Shown here piece by piece: positions 7,382-15,429 of a stretch of 22,450 bases of DNA (positions within the stretch are counted from its first letter, which is position 1; each line of letters opens with the position of its first letter). This DNA comes from Sphingobacteriaceae bacterium UBA2059. GTDB taxonomy: Bacteria > Bacteroidota > Bacteroidia > Sphingobacteriales > Sphingobacteriaceae. Location of the stretch: contig DDAL01000028.1 of the NCBI GenBank assembly GCA_002332615.1, positions 103,220 through 125,669 of the forward strand. Direction: 5' to 3'. The notes beneath the pieces were generated by a model. It was not told where the DNA came from. It saw only the letters and a program-made list of their open reading frames with translations, and made no database searches. A program made the translations under genes and the position numbers.

Positions 7382-9667
7382 CTATGTTAAGACACGCAAT
7401 TTAGCAAATTTAAGCAAAAGTTGTTTCTGTCCCAGCCCTTGAAAAAATATAGTTGCTTTTACGTCACCTTTGCTACCCTCCAGGTTTATCACTTTGCCAT
7501 ATCCAAACCGTTCATGTTCAACTTCCATCCCTACCTGAAGTTTGGATGTGTCAGACGGCTTAAAGCCTTCGGATGGAATATGAGCCTTTGGAAGGGCAGA
7601 GCCAACTTTTTTAACTGAAGGAGGCTTAGGTTTGCTAAAAGCGTCAGCTTTGCTGCCATCCCATGCTTTTCTTTCATCATCAAAGCGTATACTTTTATCC
7701 GGAGCTTTCACCACCTGTCTGAAGTCTATTTCAAGGTAGGATGCGTCAATCTCATCTAGAAACCGGCTTGGCTCGCAGCTGGTAAGCGTTCCCCAGCGGT
7801 AGCGAGATGTAGCATAAGTCATCATTAGCTTTTTTTCAGCACGTGTAATAGCGACATAAAATAAACGACGTTCCTCTTCCAGGTCAGTGCGAGAATTTAA
7901 AGACATTTGCGACGGAAATAGATTTTCCTCCAGCCCTACAATATATACATGCGGAAACTCCAATCCTTTAGCCGAGTGAATGGTCATCAAAGACACAGTA
8001 TCAGCATCAGGATTCTTATCATTGTCATCATTAGTCAGCAATGCAACATCCTGCATAAATATATCCAGCCTCCGCTCTTCGATGTCCTCTCGCTCACTAA
8101 ACTCCTTAATTCCGTTTAATAACTCCTGGATGTTCTCGTAGCGGCTAAGACCCTCAACCGATTTATCATCATAGAGATCCTTCAGTAAGCCCGAGTGCTG
8201 TGCTATATAGAGCGCGGCATCATAAGCGTTGTCTTTTTTTGCTATCACTTGAAAACTTTGGATCAATGAAAAGAAGCCATGAATTGCCAAAGCTGTCCTT
8301 CCATCGAGAAAGCGGGGAGCATCGCTGATTATGTCCCATAACGTAACGTTGTTTTTATCGGCTGCAATAATAATCCGTTCCATTGACGTATCCCCAATTC
8401 CCCGGCGCGGGTAATTAATTACACGCTTTAAAGCCTCTTCGTCATTCGGATTAAAGGTAAGTCTGAAGTAAGCAATTAAATCCTTGATTTCTTTTCTTTG
8501 ATAAAAAGACAAGCCTCCATAAATCTTATAGGGAACATTCAGTTTGCGCAGGGCCTCCTCCATAGCTCTGGATTGAGCATTCGTCCTGTAAAGAATAGCA
8601 AAGTCCTTGTACTTAAGGCCTTTTAAAGCATGCTCCTGCATTATATCTTCCGCAACAATTTTCCCTTCTTCATTGTCGCTGAATGCACGCGCAACCTTTA
8701 TTTTGTCTCCAGTTTCATTTTTCGAAAAAACATGCTTCTTTAACTGGCTGGTATTGTTAGCTATAATGCTGTTTGCTACATTAACAATATTCTGTGTAGA
8801 CCTATAGTTTTGCTCAAGCTTAAAGACATTTAAATCAGGATAATCCTTTTCAAAATTTAAAATATTCTGAATGTTTGCGCCTCTGAATGCATAGATGCTC
8901 TGCGCATCATCGCCAACAACGCAAATGTTTTCATTTATTGCAGCCAGCTTTTTTACAATCAGATATTGAGAGAAATTTGTATCCTGATACTCATCCACCA
9001 TCAGGTATTTAAACTTGTTCTGGTATTTGTAAAGCACATCCGCATGTTCTCTAAGAAGAACATTAGTCTTAAAAAGCAAATCATCAAAGTCCATCGCGCC
9101 GGCTTTGAAACATCTCTGCGAATAGATTTTATAGATTTCTCCCAGCTTGCCTCTTCCTGAAGAAAAATCTTCGGCCTGTATCGCCTCATTGCTTAGGTAT
9201 TCAGCGGCAGAAACAAGGTTGTTTTTTGCAGCTGAAATCCGGTTATAGACAAAGTTAGCGTTATAAAGCTTATCATCCAGTTGCTGCTCGCGCAGGATAG
9301 CCCTGATAAGGCTTTTACTGTCATCCGTGTCGTATATGGTGAAGTTCGAAGGATAACCAATCTTGTTAGCCTCTACACGTAAAATGCGGGCAAATACCGA
9401 GTGAAAAGTTCCCATCCATATATTTCTTGCCTCACTACCCACCACTTTGGTTATCCGTTCCCTCATTTCCTTCGCCGCCTTATTCGTAAAGGTTAAAACT
9501 AAAATATTAAAAGGATCAACTCCTTTTCGAACTAAGTGAGCAACACGGTAGGTTATTACCCTTGTTTTTCCGGAGCCAGCTCCGGCGACTATCATCACAG
9601 GGCCTTCGGTTTGCTCAACTGCGGCCCTCTGCGAATCGTTTAAACCCTTTAAGTATTCCAAATTCAT
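7382..9667 (-). CDS. uvrD: UvrD/PcrA-type superfamily 1A DNA helicase
   Basis: A 3'-5' DNA helicase acting in nucleotide-excision or mismatch repair and in removing obstacles from DNA. At 761 aa it has normal length. Motifs in order: the Q motif L-N-D-S-Q-R-A-A-V (9-17); Walker A G-A-G-S-G-K-T (29-35); motif Ia T-F-T-N-K-A-A; Walker B V-D-E-Y-Q-D-T-N; motif III G-D-D-A-Q-S-I-Y; motif IV Q-N-Y-R-S; motif V T-I-H-S-A-K-G-L-E-F; motif VI F-Y-V-A-I-T-R-A. The C-terminal ~50 residues form the Tudor-like RNA polymerase-binding module seen in PcrA/UvrD (V-E-H-x-R-F-G-Y-G-K-V). ATG at 9667. It is the first gene of the minus-strand block and diverges from the peptidase gene across 92 bp. pcrA would be an equally good name. 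Confidence 0.95.
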   Translation of the reverse strand: MNLEYLKGLNDSQRAAVEQTEGPVMIVAGAGSGKTRVITYRVAHLVRKGVDPFNILVLTFTNKAAKEMRERITKVVGSEARNIWMGTFHSVFARILRVEANKIGYPSNFTIYDTDDSKSLIRAILREQQLDDKLYNANFVYNRISAAKNNLVSAAEYLSNEAIQAEDFSSGRGKLGEIYKIYSQRCFKAGAMDFDDLLFKTNVLLREHADVLYKYQNKFKYLMVDEYQDTNFSQYLIVKKLAAINENICVVGDDAQSIYAFRGANIQNILNFEKDYPDLNVFKLEQNYRSTQNIVNVANSIIANNTSQLKKHVFSKNETGDKIKVARAFSDNEEGKIVAEDIMQEHALKGLKYKDFAILYRTNAQSRAMEEALRKLNVPYKIYGGLSFYQRKEIKDLIAYFRLTFNPNDEEALKRVINYPRRGIGDTSMERIIIAADKNNVTLWDIISDAPRFLDGRTALAIHGFFSLIQSFQVIAKKDNAYDAALYIAQHSGLLKDLYDDKSVEGLSRYENIQELLNGIKEFSEREDIEERRLDIFMQDVALLTNDDNDKNPDADTVSLMTIHSAKGLEFPHVYIVGLEENLFPSQMSLNSRTDLEEERRLFYVAITRAEKKLMMTYATSRYRWGTLTSCEPSRFLDEIDASYLEIDFRQVVKAPDKSIRFDDERKAWDGSKADAFSKPKPPSVKKVGSALPKAHIPSEGFKPSDTSKLQVGMEVEHERFGYGKVINLEGSKGDVKATIFFQGLGQKQLLLKFAKLRVLT

Positions 9668-9730
9668 ATATTATAACCCACAAAATTAAAGATTGCCGCC
9701 ATATTATTCCTTTCTTCCTGAAAGCAAAGT

Positions 9731-9738
9731 TATATTTG
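9731..9738 (+). promoter_or_regulatory. Possible -7 element for the M20 peptidase gene
   Basis: TATATTTG matches TAnnTTTG and lies 22 nt before the ATG at 9760 in the 92-bp divergent region shared with uvrD. No matching -33 TTTG is visible. On the other strand TAATTTTG (reverse complement of 9681-9688) could serve uvrD; it also lacks a clear -33 box. Confidence 0.4.
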
Positions 9739-9759
9739 TTCGAAACAACATTACTACGT

Positions 9760-11130
9760 ATGCAAGAAATTAAGAAATATGTAGAGGAAAATCAGCAACG
9801 TTTCCTTGATGAATTATTTGAATTGCTTCGTTTCCCATCGGTAAGTGCCGATCCAAAGTATAAAGGAGACGTTTTAAAAACCGCCGATTTTATCGCACAA
9901 AAACTTCGCGAAGCTGGTGCAGATAACGTGGAAGTTTGTCCGACAGCAGGGTATCCTATTGTATATGGCGAAAAAATTACTGATCCCTCCAGACCTACCG
10001 TATTAGTTTACGGTCACTACGATGTTCAGCCTGCAGATCCTTTGGAACTATGGGAAACGCCGCCTTTTGAGCCTCAGATACGCGAAGGAAAGATTTACGC
10101 CCGCGGCTCGGCCGATGATAAAGGCCAGTTCTATATGCATGTAAAAGCATTTGAGTTAATGACGCGTACCGGCAATGTACCCTGCAATGTAAAGTTTATG
10201 ATTGAGGGCGAAGAAGAGGTAGGGTCAAACAACCTGGGCATCTTCGTTAAAGAAAACATAGAGCGGCTAAAAGCTGATATCGTACTTATTTCAGATACTT
10301 CCATGATCAGCATGGAACACCCATCTCTTGAGGCAGGTCTGCGTGGCCTATCTTATCTCGAAGTAGAGGTAACCGGCCCTAATCGCGATCTTCATTCAGG
10401 TGTCTATGGAGGTGCAGTCGCAAATCCAGCCAATGTATTATGCAAGATGATTGCGTCTCTGCATGATGAGAATAACCATATCACCATCCCCGGATTTTAC
10501 GATGATGTTCAAGTTCTCAACGATGCCCAGAGACAAGAACTTAATAAAGCCCCTTATGGTGAAGAAGAATATAAGCAGGATCTCGGAGTTAAAGAACTAC
10601 TGGGAGAAAAAGGCTATACTACTATTGAGCGGACAGGCATACGGCCAACACTCGATGTAAATGGAATCTGGGGAGGTTATATAGGAGAAGGAGCTAAGAC
10701 CGTCCTTCCTTCAAAAGCTTTTGCAAAAATTTCAATGCGTCTGGTACCCAACCAAAAATCGCATAAAATCACCGAACTTTTCCAAAAACACTTCGAAAGC
10801 ATTGCACCCGAGTATGTAACCGTTCAGGTGAGACCGCATCATGGTGGCGAACCTGTGGTTACTCCAACTGAAGGAATTGCTTATCAGGCTGCAGAAAAAG
10901 CAATGGAAGAAGCGTTTGGAAAAAAGCCTATTCCTACCAGAGGTGGAGGAAGTATTCCTATAGTAGCGCTGTTTGAAGAAGTTCTGGGAGTCAAAACCGT
11001 ACTTATGGGCTTCGGTTTAGACAGCGATAACATACACTCACCAAACGAAAAGTACGGTGTAGATAACTACCTTAAGGGTATTGAAACTATTCCTCTGTTC
11101 CACAAATACTTCGCAGAGCTGAGTGAATAA
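9760..11130 (+). CDS. M20/M28-fold dinuclear metallopeptidase (dipeptidase, CNDP-like)
   Basis: A 456-aa cytosolic peptidase of the M20 family, most like carnosine-dipeptidase-type M20 enzymes; the probable substrates are dipeptides. The two-zinc site is complete: His86 and Asp88 (G-H-Y-D-V-Q-P), bridging Asp119 (A-D-D-K-G), catalytic Glu152 and metal ligand Glu153 (E-E-E-V-G-S), Asp179 (I-S-D-T) and His426 (N-I-H-S-P-N-E). The dimerisation/lid domain lies between (about 200-330). ATG 9760 is chosen because M-Q-E-I-K-x-Y is a natural N-terminus for the family. The frame is open further upstream, but that part overlaps uvrD on the other strand and has no family character. No signal peptide. 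Confidence 0.92.
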   Translation: MQEIKKYVEENQQRFLDELFELLRFPSVSADPKYKGDVLKTADFIAQKLREAGADNVEVCPTAGYPIVYGEKITDPSRPTVLVYGHYDVQPADPLELWETPPFEPQIREGKIYARGSADDKGQFYMHVKAFELMTRTGNVPCNVKFMIEGEEEVGSNNLGIFVKENIERLKADIVLISDTSMISMEHPSLEAGLRGLSYLEVEVTGPNRDLHSGVYGGAVANPANVLCKMIASLHDENNHITIPGFYDDVQVLNDAQRQELNKAPYGEEEYKQDLGVKELLGEKGYTTIERTGIRPTLDVNGIWGGYIGEGAKTVLPSKAFAKISMRLVPNQKSHKITELFQKHFESIAPEYVTVQVRPHHGGEPVVTPTEGIAYQAAEKAMEEAFGKKPIPTRGGGSIPIVALFEEVLGVKTVLMGFGLDSDNIHSPNEKYGVDNYLKGIETIPLFHKYFAELSE

Positions 11131-11145
11131 ATTACGTCGATTATT

Positions 11146-11177
11146 GTTGGCTTCAAATAAGTATTTTTCTATATTTG
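11146..11177 (+). promoter_or_regulatory. Bacteroidota-type promoter of tRNA-Arg
   Basis: GTTG at 11146-11149, a 20-nt spacer, then TATATTTG at 11170-11177. Spacing is identical to the tRNA-Leu promoter, and both continue as TTTGCAATCC after the -7 box. The tRNA starts 12 nt after the box. Confidence 0.75.
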
Positions 11178-11189
11178 CAATCCCAACAG

Positions 11190-11263
11190 GCACCCATAGC
11201 TCAGCTGGATAGAGCAACGGTTTTCTAAACCGTCGGTCTCAGGTTCGAATCCTGATGGGTGTA
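11190..11263 (+). tRNA. tRNA-Arg(TCT)
   Basis: A complete cloverleaf of 74 nt. The acceptor stem GCACCCA/TGGGTGT closes with a G-U pair at the first position, with discriminator A at 11263. The D arm contains AGCTCAG. The anticodon stem ACGGT/ACCGT encloses TTTCTAA with anticodon TCT, reading AGA/AGG arginine codons. The T arm GGTTCGAATCC is standard. CCA is not encoded. Confidence 0.97.
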
Positions 11264-11268
11264 CTAAG

Positions 11269-11302
11269 AACCGCCTCCTTTTAATACAGGGGCGGTTTTT
11301 TT
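11269..11302 (+). terminator. Terminator of tRNA-Arg
   Basis: A 7-bp stem AACCGCC/GGCGGTT (11269-11275 with 11291-11297) leads into a T run ending at 11302. The roughly 270 bp from here to the next gene are AT-rich. I see no gene there and only a weak AGGA (about 11560) before the GMC start. Confidence 0.85.
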
Positions 11303-11573
11303 ATTTTACGTACACTATCCCGTACCGTTTTAACATAAAAAGACCCGCAGATCTTGCAAGGATTCAAATTAATCTCGTTTGTTTCTTTATTTCAGATTCA
11401 GCGCTGTCTATGATTGTTTTATCTTAATCGTCATAAAAAACCGGACTGCCATAGTTATTACACCTATCTTTATTGATATAAACGCTTTATAATTACGGTA
11501 TTAAGCATTAAAACTATATAAATTAATCTTTTTTTTGCATATTACGCATACCAATTAATAGGAAATTAAACTT

Positions 11574-13253
11574 ATGGCTGATAACGTCTACGACGCAATT
11601 GTTATTGGTTCAGGAATATCCGGAGGCTGGGCTGCAAAAGAACTAACAGAAAGAGGTTTAAAAACGCTTCTTTTGGAACGGGGTCGCAATGTCGAACATG
11701 TTAAAGATTACACGAACGCTAATAAGCATACCTGGGACTACCCCCACAGGGGAGGCCGAACTACTCAAATGATTGAGGATTATCCTGTCTTAAAACGGGA
11801 TTATCCTTTAAATGAGACTAATCTTGATTTCTGGGTTAACGAAAAGGAAAATCCATATGTTGAGCTAAAACGATTTGACTGGTACAGGGGTTATCAGGTG
11901 GGGGGAAGGTCACTCACCTGGGGCAGACAGTGTTACCGCTTGAGCGACCACGATTTCACTGCAAATGCAAAAGAGGGAATAGCAGTTGACTGGCCAATAC
12001 GCTATGCTGATATAGCAACCTGGTATAGCCACGTAGAGCGTTTTGCAGGTATAAGTGGATCTAAAGAAGGCCTTTCTCATTTACCCGACGGCGAATTTTT
12101 ACCTCCTATGGAAATGAACTGCGTCGAAAAAGATGTAGCACATCGTTTGGCCCGCCATTATAAAGGAAACAGGAAGATGATCATTGGCAGATGTGCAAAT
12201 TTAACGCAGCCTCTGAAAACCAGGGCCACCTGTCAATACAGGAATAAATGCTGGCTTGGGTGTCAGTTTGGAGCCTATTTCAGCACACAGTCTGCCACCT
12301 TACCTGCAGCTATGCTCACCGGAAATTTAACCTTAAGGCCATTCTCCATCGTTACAAAAATACTCTATAACAAGGATTTAAAGAAGGCAACAGGGGTAGA
12401 GGTTCTTGACTCGGAAACAAACGAAGTATCTACATTCAATTCAAAAATCGTCTTTGTTTGCGCTTCCACCTTAAATTCAACGTGGATATTGATGAATTCT
12501 GCTACTAATGTATGGCCCGGCGGACTTGGAAGCAGTAGCGGAGAGCTGGGGCATAATCTGATGGATCATCATTTCAGGTGCGGAGCTTCGGGTGTCGTTG
12601 AAGGATATGAAGACAGTTACTACTACGGTCGCCGGCCAAATGGCATCTATATTCCCAGATTCAGAAATATCTTCGGCGATAAGCGCAGTTACCTGCGAGG
12701 CTTTGGTTATCAGGGGAGTGCAAGCCGGCAAGGATGGGGAAGAGATATAGCCGAATTAAGCATAGGTGCCGAATTGAAAGAAGCTTTATGCGAGCCAGGT
12801 CCCTGGACCATGGGTCTGGGGGCTTTTGGCGAAACATTGCCTTATCATGAAAACAAAGTATCCCTTACGGATAAACAAAAAGATAAATGGGGGCTACCCG
12901 TTCTGGAAATTGATGCAGAAATAAAAAACAATGAAACCAGAATGCGCGAGGATATGATAACCGATGCACAGGAAATGCTGCGTGTAGCGGGTATCAAGGA
13001 CCCTAAGGCATACGATTCTGGATACTGGATGGGGCAGGGGATACATGAAATGGGGACCGCGCGAATGGGACTCGACCCCAAAACATCCGTATTAAATAAG
13101 TGGAACCAGGTGTGGGATGCTCCCAATGTGTTTGTAACAGACGGATCTTGTATGACCTCAGCCAGCTGTGTAAATCCCTCACTTACTTATATGGCTCTTA
13201 CGGCCCGTGCTGTGGACTATGCATTTCAAGAACTAAAAAAAGGAACTATCTGA
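11574..13253 (+). CDS. GMC-type FAD dehydrogenase, large catalytic subunit (candidate glucoside 3-dehydrogenase)
   Basis: 559 aa. The FAD-binding Rossmann motif is I-G-S-G-I-S-G-G (11-18), with the family loop G-G-R-S-L-T-W-G (110-117). The active-site pair is His491 (G-I-H-E-M-G-T) and Asn534 (C-V-N-P-S-L-T). A Cys cluster C220-x5-C226-x3-C230 sits where FAD-glucose dehydrogenases carry a 3Fe-4S cluster, so an electron-transfer cluster is plausible. There is no signal peptide, but the next gene encodes a Tat-signal-bearing small subunit of the gluconate 2-dehydrogenase subunit 3 family, so export as a folded complex is expected. With the cytochrome and the DUF1080 enzyme downstream, oxidation of sugar C3 in glucosides is the best guess. 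Gluconate, glucose or inositol dehydrogenase remain possible. ATG 11574 follows a weak AGGA. Confidence 0.85.
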   Translation: MADNVYDAIVIGSGISGGWAAKELTERGLKTLLLERGRNVEHVKDYTNANKHTWDYPHRGGRTTQMIEDYPVLKRDYPLNETNLDFWVNEKENPYVELKRFDWYRGYQVGGRSLTWGRQCYRLSDHDFTANAKEGIAVDWPIRYADIATWYSHVERFAGISGSKEGLSHLPDGEFLPPMEMNCVEKDVAHRLARHYKGNRKMIIGRCANLTQPLKTRATCQYRNKCWLGCQFGAYFSTQSATLPAAMLTGNLTLRPFSIVTKILYNKDLKKATGVEVLDSETNEVSTFNSKIVFVCASTLNSTWILMNSATNVWPGGLGSSSGELGHNLMDHHFRCGASGVVEGYEDSYYYGRRPNGIYIPRFRNIFGDKRSYLRGFGYQGSASRQGWGRDIAELSIGAELKEALCEPGPWTMGLGAFGETLPYHENKVSLTDKQKDKWGLPVLEIDAEIKNNETRMREDMITDAQEMLRVAGIKDPKAYDSGYWMGQGIHEMGTARMGLDPKTSVLNKWNQVWDAPNVFVTDGSCMTSASCVNPSLTYMALTARAVDYAFQELKKGTI

Positions 13254-13265
13254 TATAAGACATAC

Positions 13266-13832
13266 ATGAGAAGAAGAGAAGCGCTAAGTAGAATTGCAAT
13301 CTTATTTGGAGGAAGTCTGATCGGCGGCGAGTTATTGCTAAATGGCTGTACCAATGGTTTAAAGTCTAGCCGAACCCTGTTCACCGATGATCAGCTGAGT
13401 TTTCTTGATGAAGTCGCTGAAACGATACTGCCTGGTACCTCCTCACCTGGTGCCAAAGAAGCAAACGTAGGCAGCTTTATGGCTGTTATGGTACAGGATT
13501 GCTATGAAAGTGAAGATCAGGCTATATTCAAAAAGGGGATCGGTTTATTAAACGATCGTTGTAAAAAAGAATACAAAATGGATTTCATTTCCTGCAATGC
13601 ATCGCAACGGACGACACTGCTGAAACAGATTGACGAGGAACAAAAGCAGTATATGAAAAATAAAAAACCTGAGCAGCCAAACCATTATTTTACCATGATG
13701 AAGCAGCTGACGTTGCTTGGCTTTTTCACATCTGAAGAAGGCGCTACGCGAGCATTACGCTATTTGCCACTGCCAGGGCGGTATGAAGGCTGTGTGCCGT
13801 ATAAAAAAGGCCAGAAAGCTTGGGCAATATAA
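13266..13832 (+). CDS. Tat-exported small subunit of the GMC dehydrogenase (gluconate 2-dehydrogenase subunit 3 family)
   Basis: 188 aa, starting 12 bp after the large subunit. The N-terminus M-R-R-R-E-A-L-S-R-I is a twin-arginine signal, followed by a hydrophobic stretch and a lipobox-like L-L-L-N-G-C with Cys28, so a lipid-anchored periplasmic protein is likely. The body (about 40-185) starts with the family pattern L-S-F-L-D-E-V-A-E-T-I-L-P (about 44-56). In related dehydrogenases this subunit has no known catalytic residue; it is needed for Tat co-export and maturation of the FAD subunit. The pairing with the unsignalled large subunit supports that role here. Confidence 0.85.
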   Translation: MRRREALSRIAILFGGSLIGGELLLNGCTNGLKSSRTLFTDDQLSFLDEVAETILPGTSSPGAKEANVGSFMAVMVQDCYESEDQAIFKKGIGLLNDRCKKEYKMDFISCNASQRTTLLKQIDEEQKQYMKNKKPEQPNHYFTMMKQLTLLGFFTSEEGATRALRYLPLPGRYEGCVPYKKGQKAWAI

Positions 13833-13884
13833 TTGAGCCGGTTGTATAAGATTAAGTCGAGTATTTATTTGATTAGTAAATAAT

Positions 13885-14331
13885 ATGAAGTCACATCTGT
13901 TAAATAGTTTATTCTTGTTGCTTCTAAGCACAGCCTGTTCCAATAGCACTAATAATACAGCCGGCTTTGACTCTGTTAATGCATCAAATCTGGCAGCCGG
14001 TTCAAGGCAGTCTGAGGTAGATACATCCGTGAATAATATCGGTAACAACCGCTCTCAGGGTGAGCCTGCTCATGCTCAGCTTACAGGTGCTCAATTAATT
14101 GCGAATTCCGACTGCGTTGCCTGTCATAAAGAGGCTGAAGCATCCATAGGGCCTTCCTATAAAGATATAGCTCAGAAATATCCCAGTGATACCAAGAGTA
14201 TAGACTATATAGCCGGAACCATTATAAATGGCGGAAAAGGTGTCTGGGGGCCAACTCCCATGGCTCCCCATAGCGATATAAGCCGGGCTGACGCCAGAGA
14301 GATGGCCAGGTATATCCTTCAGATCCAGTAA
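13885..14331 (+). CDS. Lipoprotein class I cytochrome c, probable electron acceptor of the dehydrogenase
   Basis: 148 aa. A short signal peptide ends in L-S-T-A-C (lipidated Cys18). A Ser/Asn-rich flexible linker (about 19-65) leads to one heme domain. The heme-binding motif is C77-V-A-C-H81, and the distal ligand is most likely Met126 in P-T-P-M-A-P-H. This arrangement resembles the small cytochromes that accept electrons from periplasmic GMC dehydrogenases. It follows the small-subunit gene by 52 bp. No acidic lipoprotein-export signal follows the Cys, so it probably faces the periplasm. The physiological partner is inferred from gene order. Confidence 0.88.
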   Translation: MKSHLLNSLFLLLLSTACSNSTNNTAGFDSVNASNLAAGSRQSEVDTSVNNIGNNRSQGEPAHAQLTGAQLIANSDCVACHKEAEASIGPSYKDIAQKYPSDTKSIDYIAGTIINGGKGVWGPTPMAPHSDISRADAREMARYILQIQ

Positions 14332-14366
14332 CACAATGTAACAACCTAATCAAGACCAAAGAACCA

Positions 14367-15254
14367 ATGCAATCTAAAAAACTAAGCAGACGGTCGGCTA
14401 TACAAACTTTTCTTACCGGAACGGTCTCCGTTGCGGCAGGAGGATTACTTTCTTCGTCGCGAAGTGTCGATAAGGACAGGCGGCTTATTTTAAAAGGCAA
14501 TATCAATCACTCTGTGTGCAGGTGGTGTTTTAGTGACTGGTCAACTGAGGAATTATGCCGCGAAGCAAAGAAAATAGGAATCCGTGGAATAGATTTGGTT
14601 GGTCCGAAGGACTGGCCCGTACTTAAAAAATATGGCCTGACTTCTTCTATGTGCAACGGAGCTGAGCTCTCTTTAACAAAGGGTTGGAACGACCCTTCTT
14701 ATCATGCTGCTTTAGTAAAAAGATATAAACAGATGATAGAGCTTGTTGCTAAAGCAGGCTATAAGAATCTCATTTGTTTTAGCGGAAACCGGAACGGGTT
14801 AGACGACCAGGCAGGAATAAAAAACTGCTTAACAGGTTTGAAGCAAATACTCTCCTTTGCCGAGCAGCATAAGGTTATCCTTCATATGGAGCTGCTTAAC
14901 TCTAAAATCGATCACCAAGACTATCAGTGCGATTCAACTTCCTGGGGAGTTGAATTATCCGAAAAGCTTTCATCCGAAAACTTTAAATTATTATACGATA
15001 TCTATCACATGCAAATTAATGAAGGCGACCTTATACGCACCATTCAAACGAACCATCAGTACATTGGTCATTATCATACGGCAGGAGTACCGGGGAGGAA
15101 CGAAATCGATGATGCTCAGGAAATAAATTATCCTGCTGTGATGAAAGCAATTTATGCTACCGGATTCAAAGGTTTTGTTGCGCAGGAATTCATTCCAAAA
15201 AACAGGAACAGAAAGGAATCATTGAGGAAGGCAATTGAACTATGTGACATATAG
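14367..15254 (+). CDS. Tat-exported sugar phosphate isomerase/epimerase-type TIM barrel (hydroxypyruvate isomerase-like)
   Basis: 295 aa. The Tat signal is S-R-R-S-A-I-Q-T-F (7-15) with a hydrophobic core to about 28. The body is an AP-endonuclease-2-fold TIM barrel with likely metal ligands Glu175 (H-M-E-L-L-N), Asp211 (Y-D-I-Y-H-M-Q), His237 (H-Y-H-T-A-G) and Glu274 (A-Q-E-F). It resembles hydroxypyruvate isomerases, including N-H-S-V-C-R-W-C-F near the barrel start (47-55), but export to the periplasm argues against a role in hydroxypyruvate metabolism. In this operon a role in epimerising, isomerising or hydrating a keto or enol sugar is more likely. Starts 35 bp after the cytochrome gene. 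Confidence 0.82.
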   Translation: MQSKKLSRRSAIQTFLTGTVSVAAGGLLSSSRSVDKDRRLILKGNINHSVCRWCFSDWSTEELCREAKKIGIRGIDLVGPKDWPVLKKYGLTSSMCNGAELSLTKGWNDPSYHAALVKRYKQMIELVAKAGYKNLICFSGNRNGLDDQAGIKNCLTGLKQILSFAEQHKVILHMELLNSKIDHQDYQCDSTSWGVELSEKLSSENFKLLYDIYHMQINEGDLIRTIQTNHQYIGHYHTAGVPGRNEIDDAQEINYPAVMKAIYATGFKGFVAQEFIPKNRNRKESLRKAIELCDI

Positions 15255-15278
15255 TGTTGTATCTTTAATCAGATATAG

Positions 15279-15422
15279 ATGAAAATTAATAACTTAAGCA
15301 GAAAAAAACAAGTGCGCCGAGACTTCATGCTACTTACAGGCAGTGAGCAAATGATAATAGGATCTTGCCGCCGTGAGTATGAAACAGAACAAGCTACTAT
15401 TAAACTTTTACACTTAAATTAA
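15279..15422 (+). CDS. Possible 47-aa small ORF or remnant with Tat-like motif
   Basis: ATG at 15279 opens 47 codons ending at TAA 15420-15422, filling the gap between the isomerase gene (24 bp upstream) and the DUF1080 gene (7 bp downstream). The peptide contains V-R-R-D-F-M-L-L-T-G (12-21), close to a Tat signal, and I-I-G-S-C (26-30), lipobox-like; after Cys30 it is charged and short. Two readings are possible: a decayed 5' end of a former Tat lipoprotein gene whose body has been deleted, or a real small lipidated peptide. The true Tat signals next door have longer hydrophobic cores than this one. I do not recognise a family. Confidence 0.35.
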   Translation: MKINNLSRKKQVRRDFMLLTGSEQMIIGSCRREYETEQATIKLLHLN

Positions 15423-15429
15423 TACTAAA

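Noticed and set aside
9562..9759. 66-residue N-terminal extension of the M20 peptidase
   Set aside because: It overlaps uvrD on the other strand, lacks family similarity, and a natural start with a -7 box just upstream exists at 9760.
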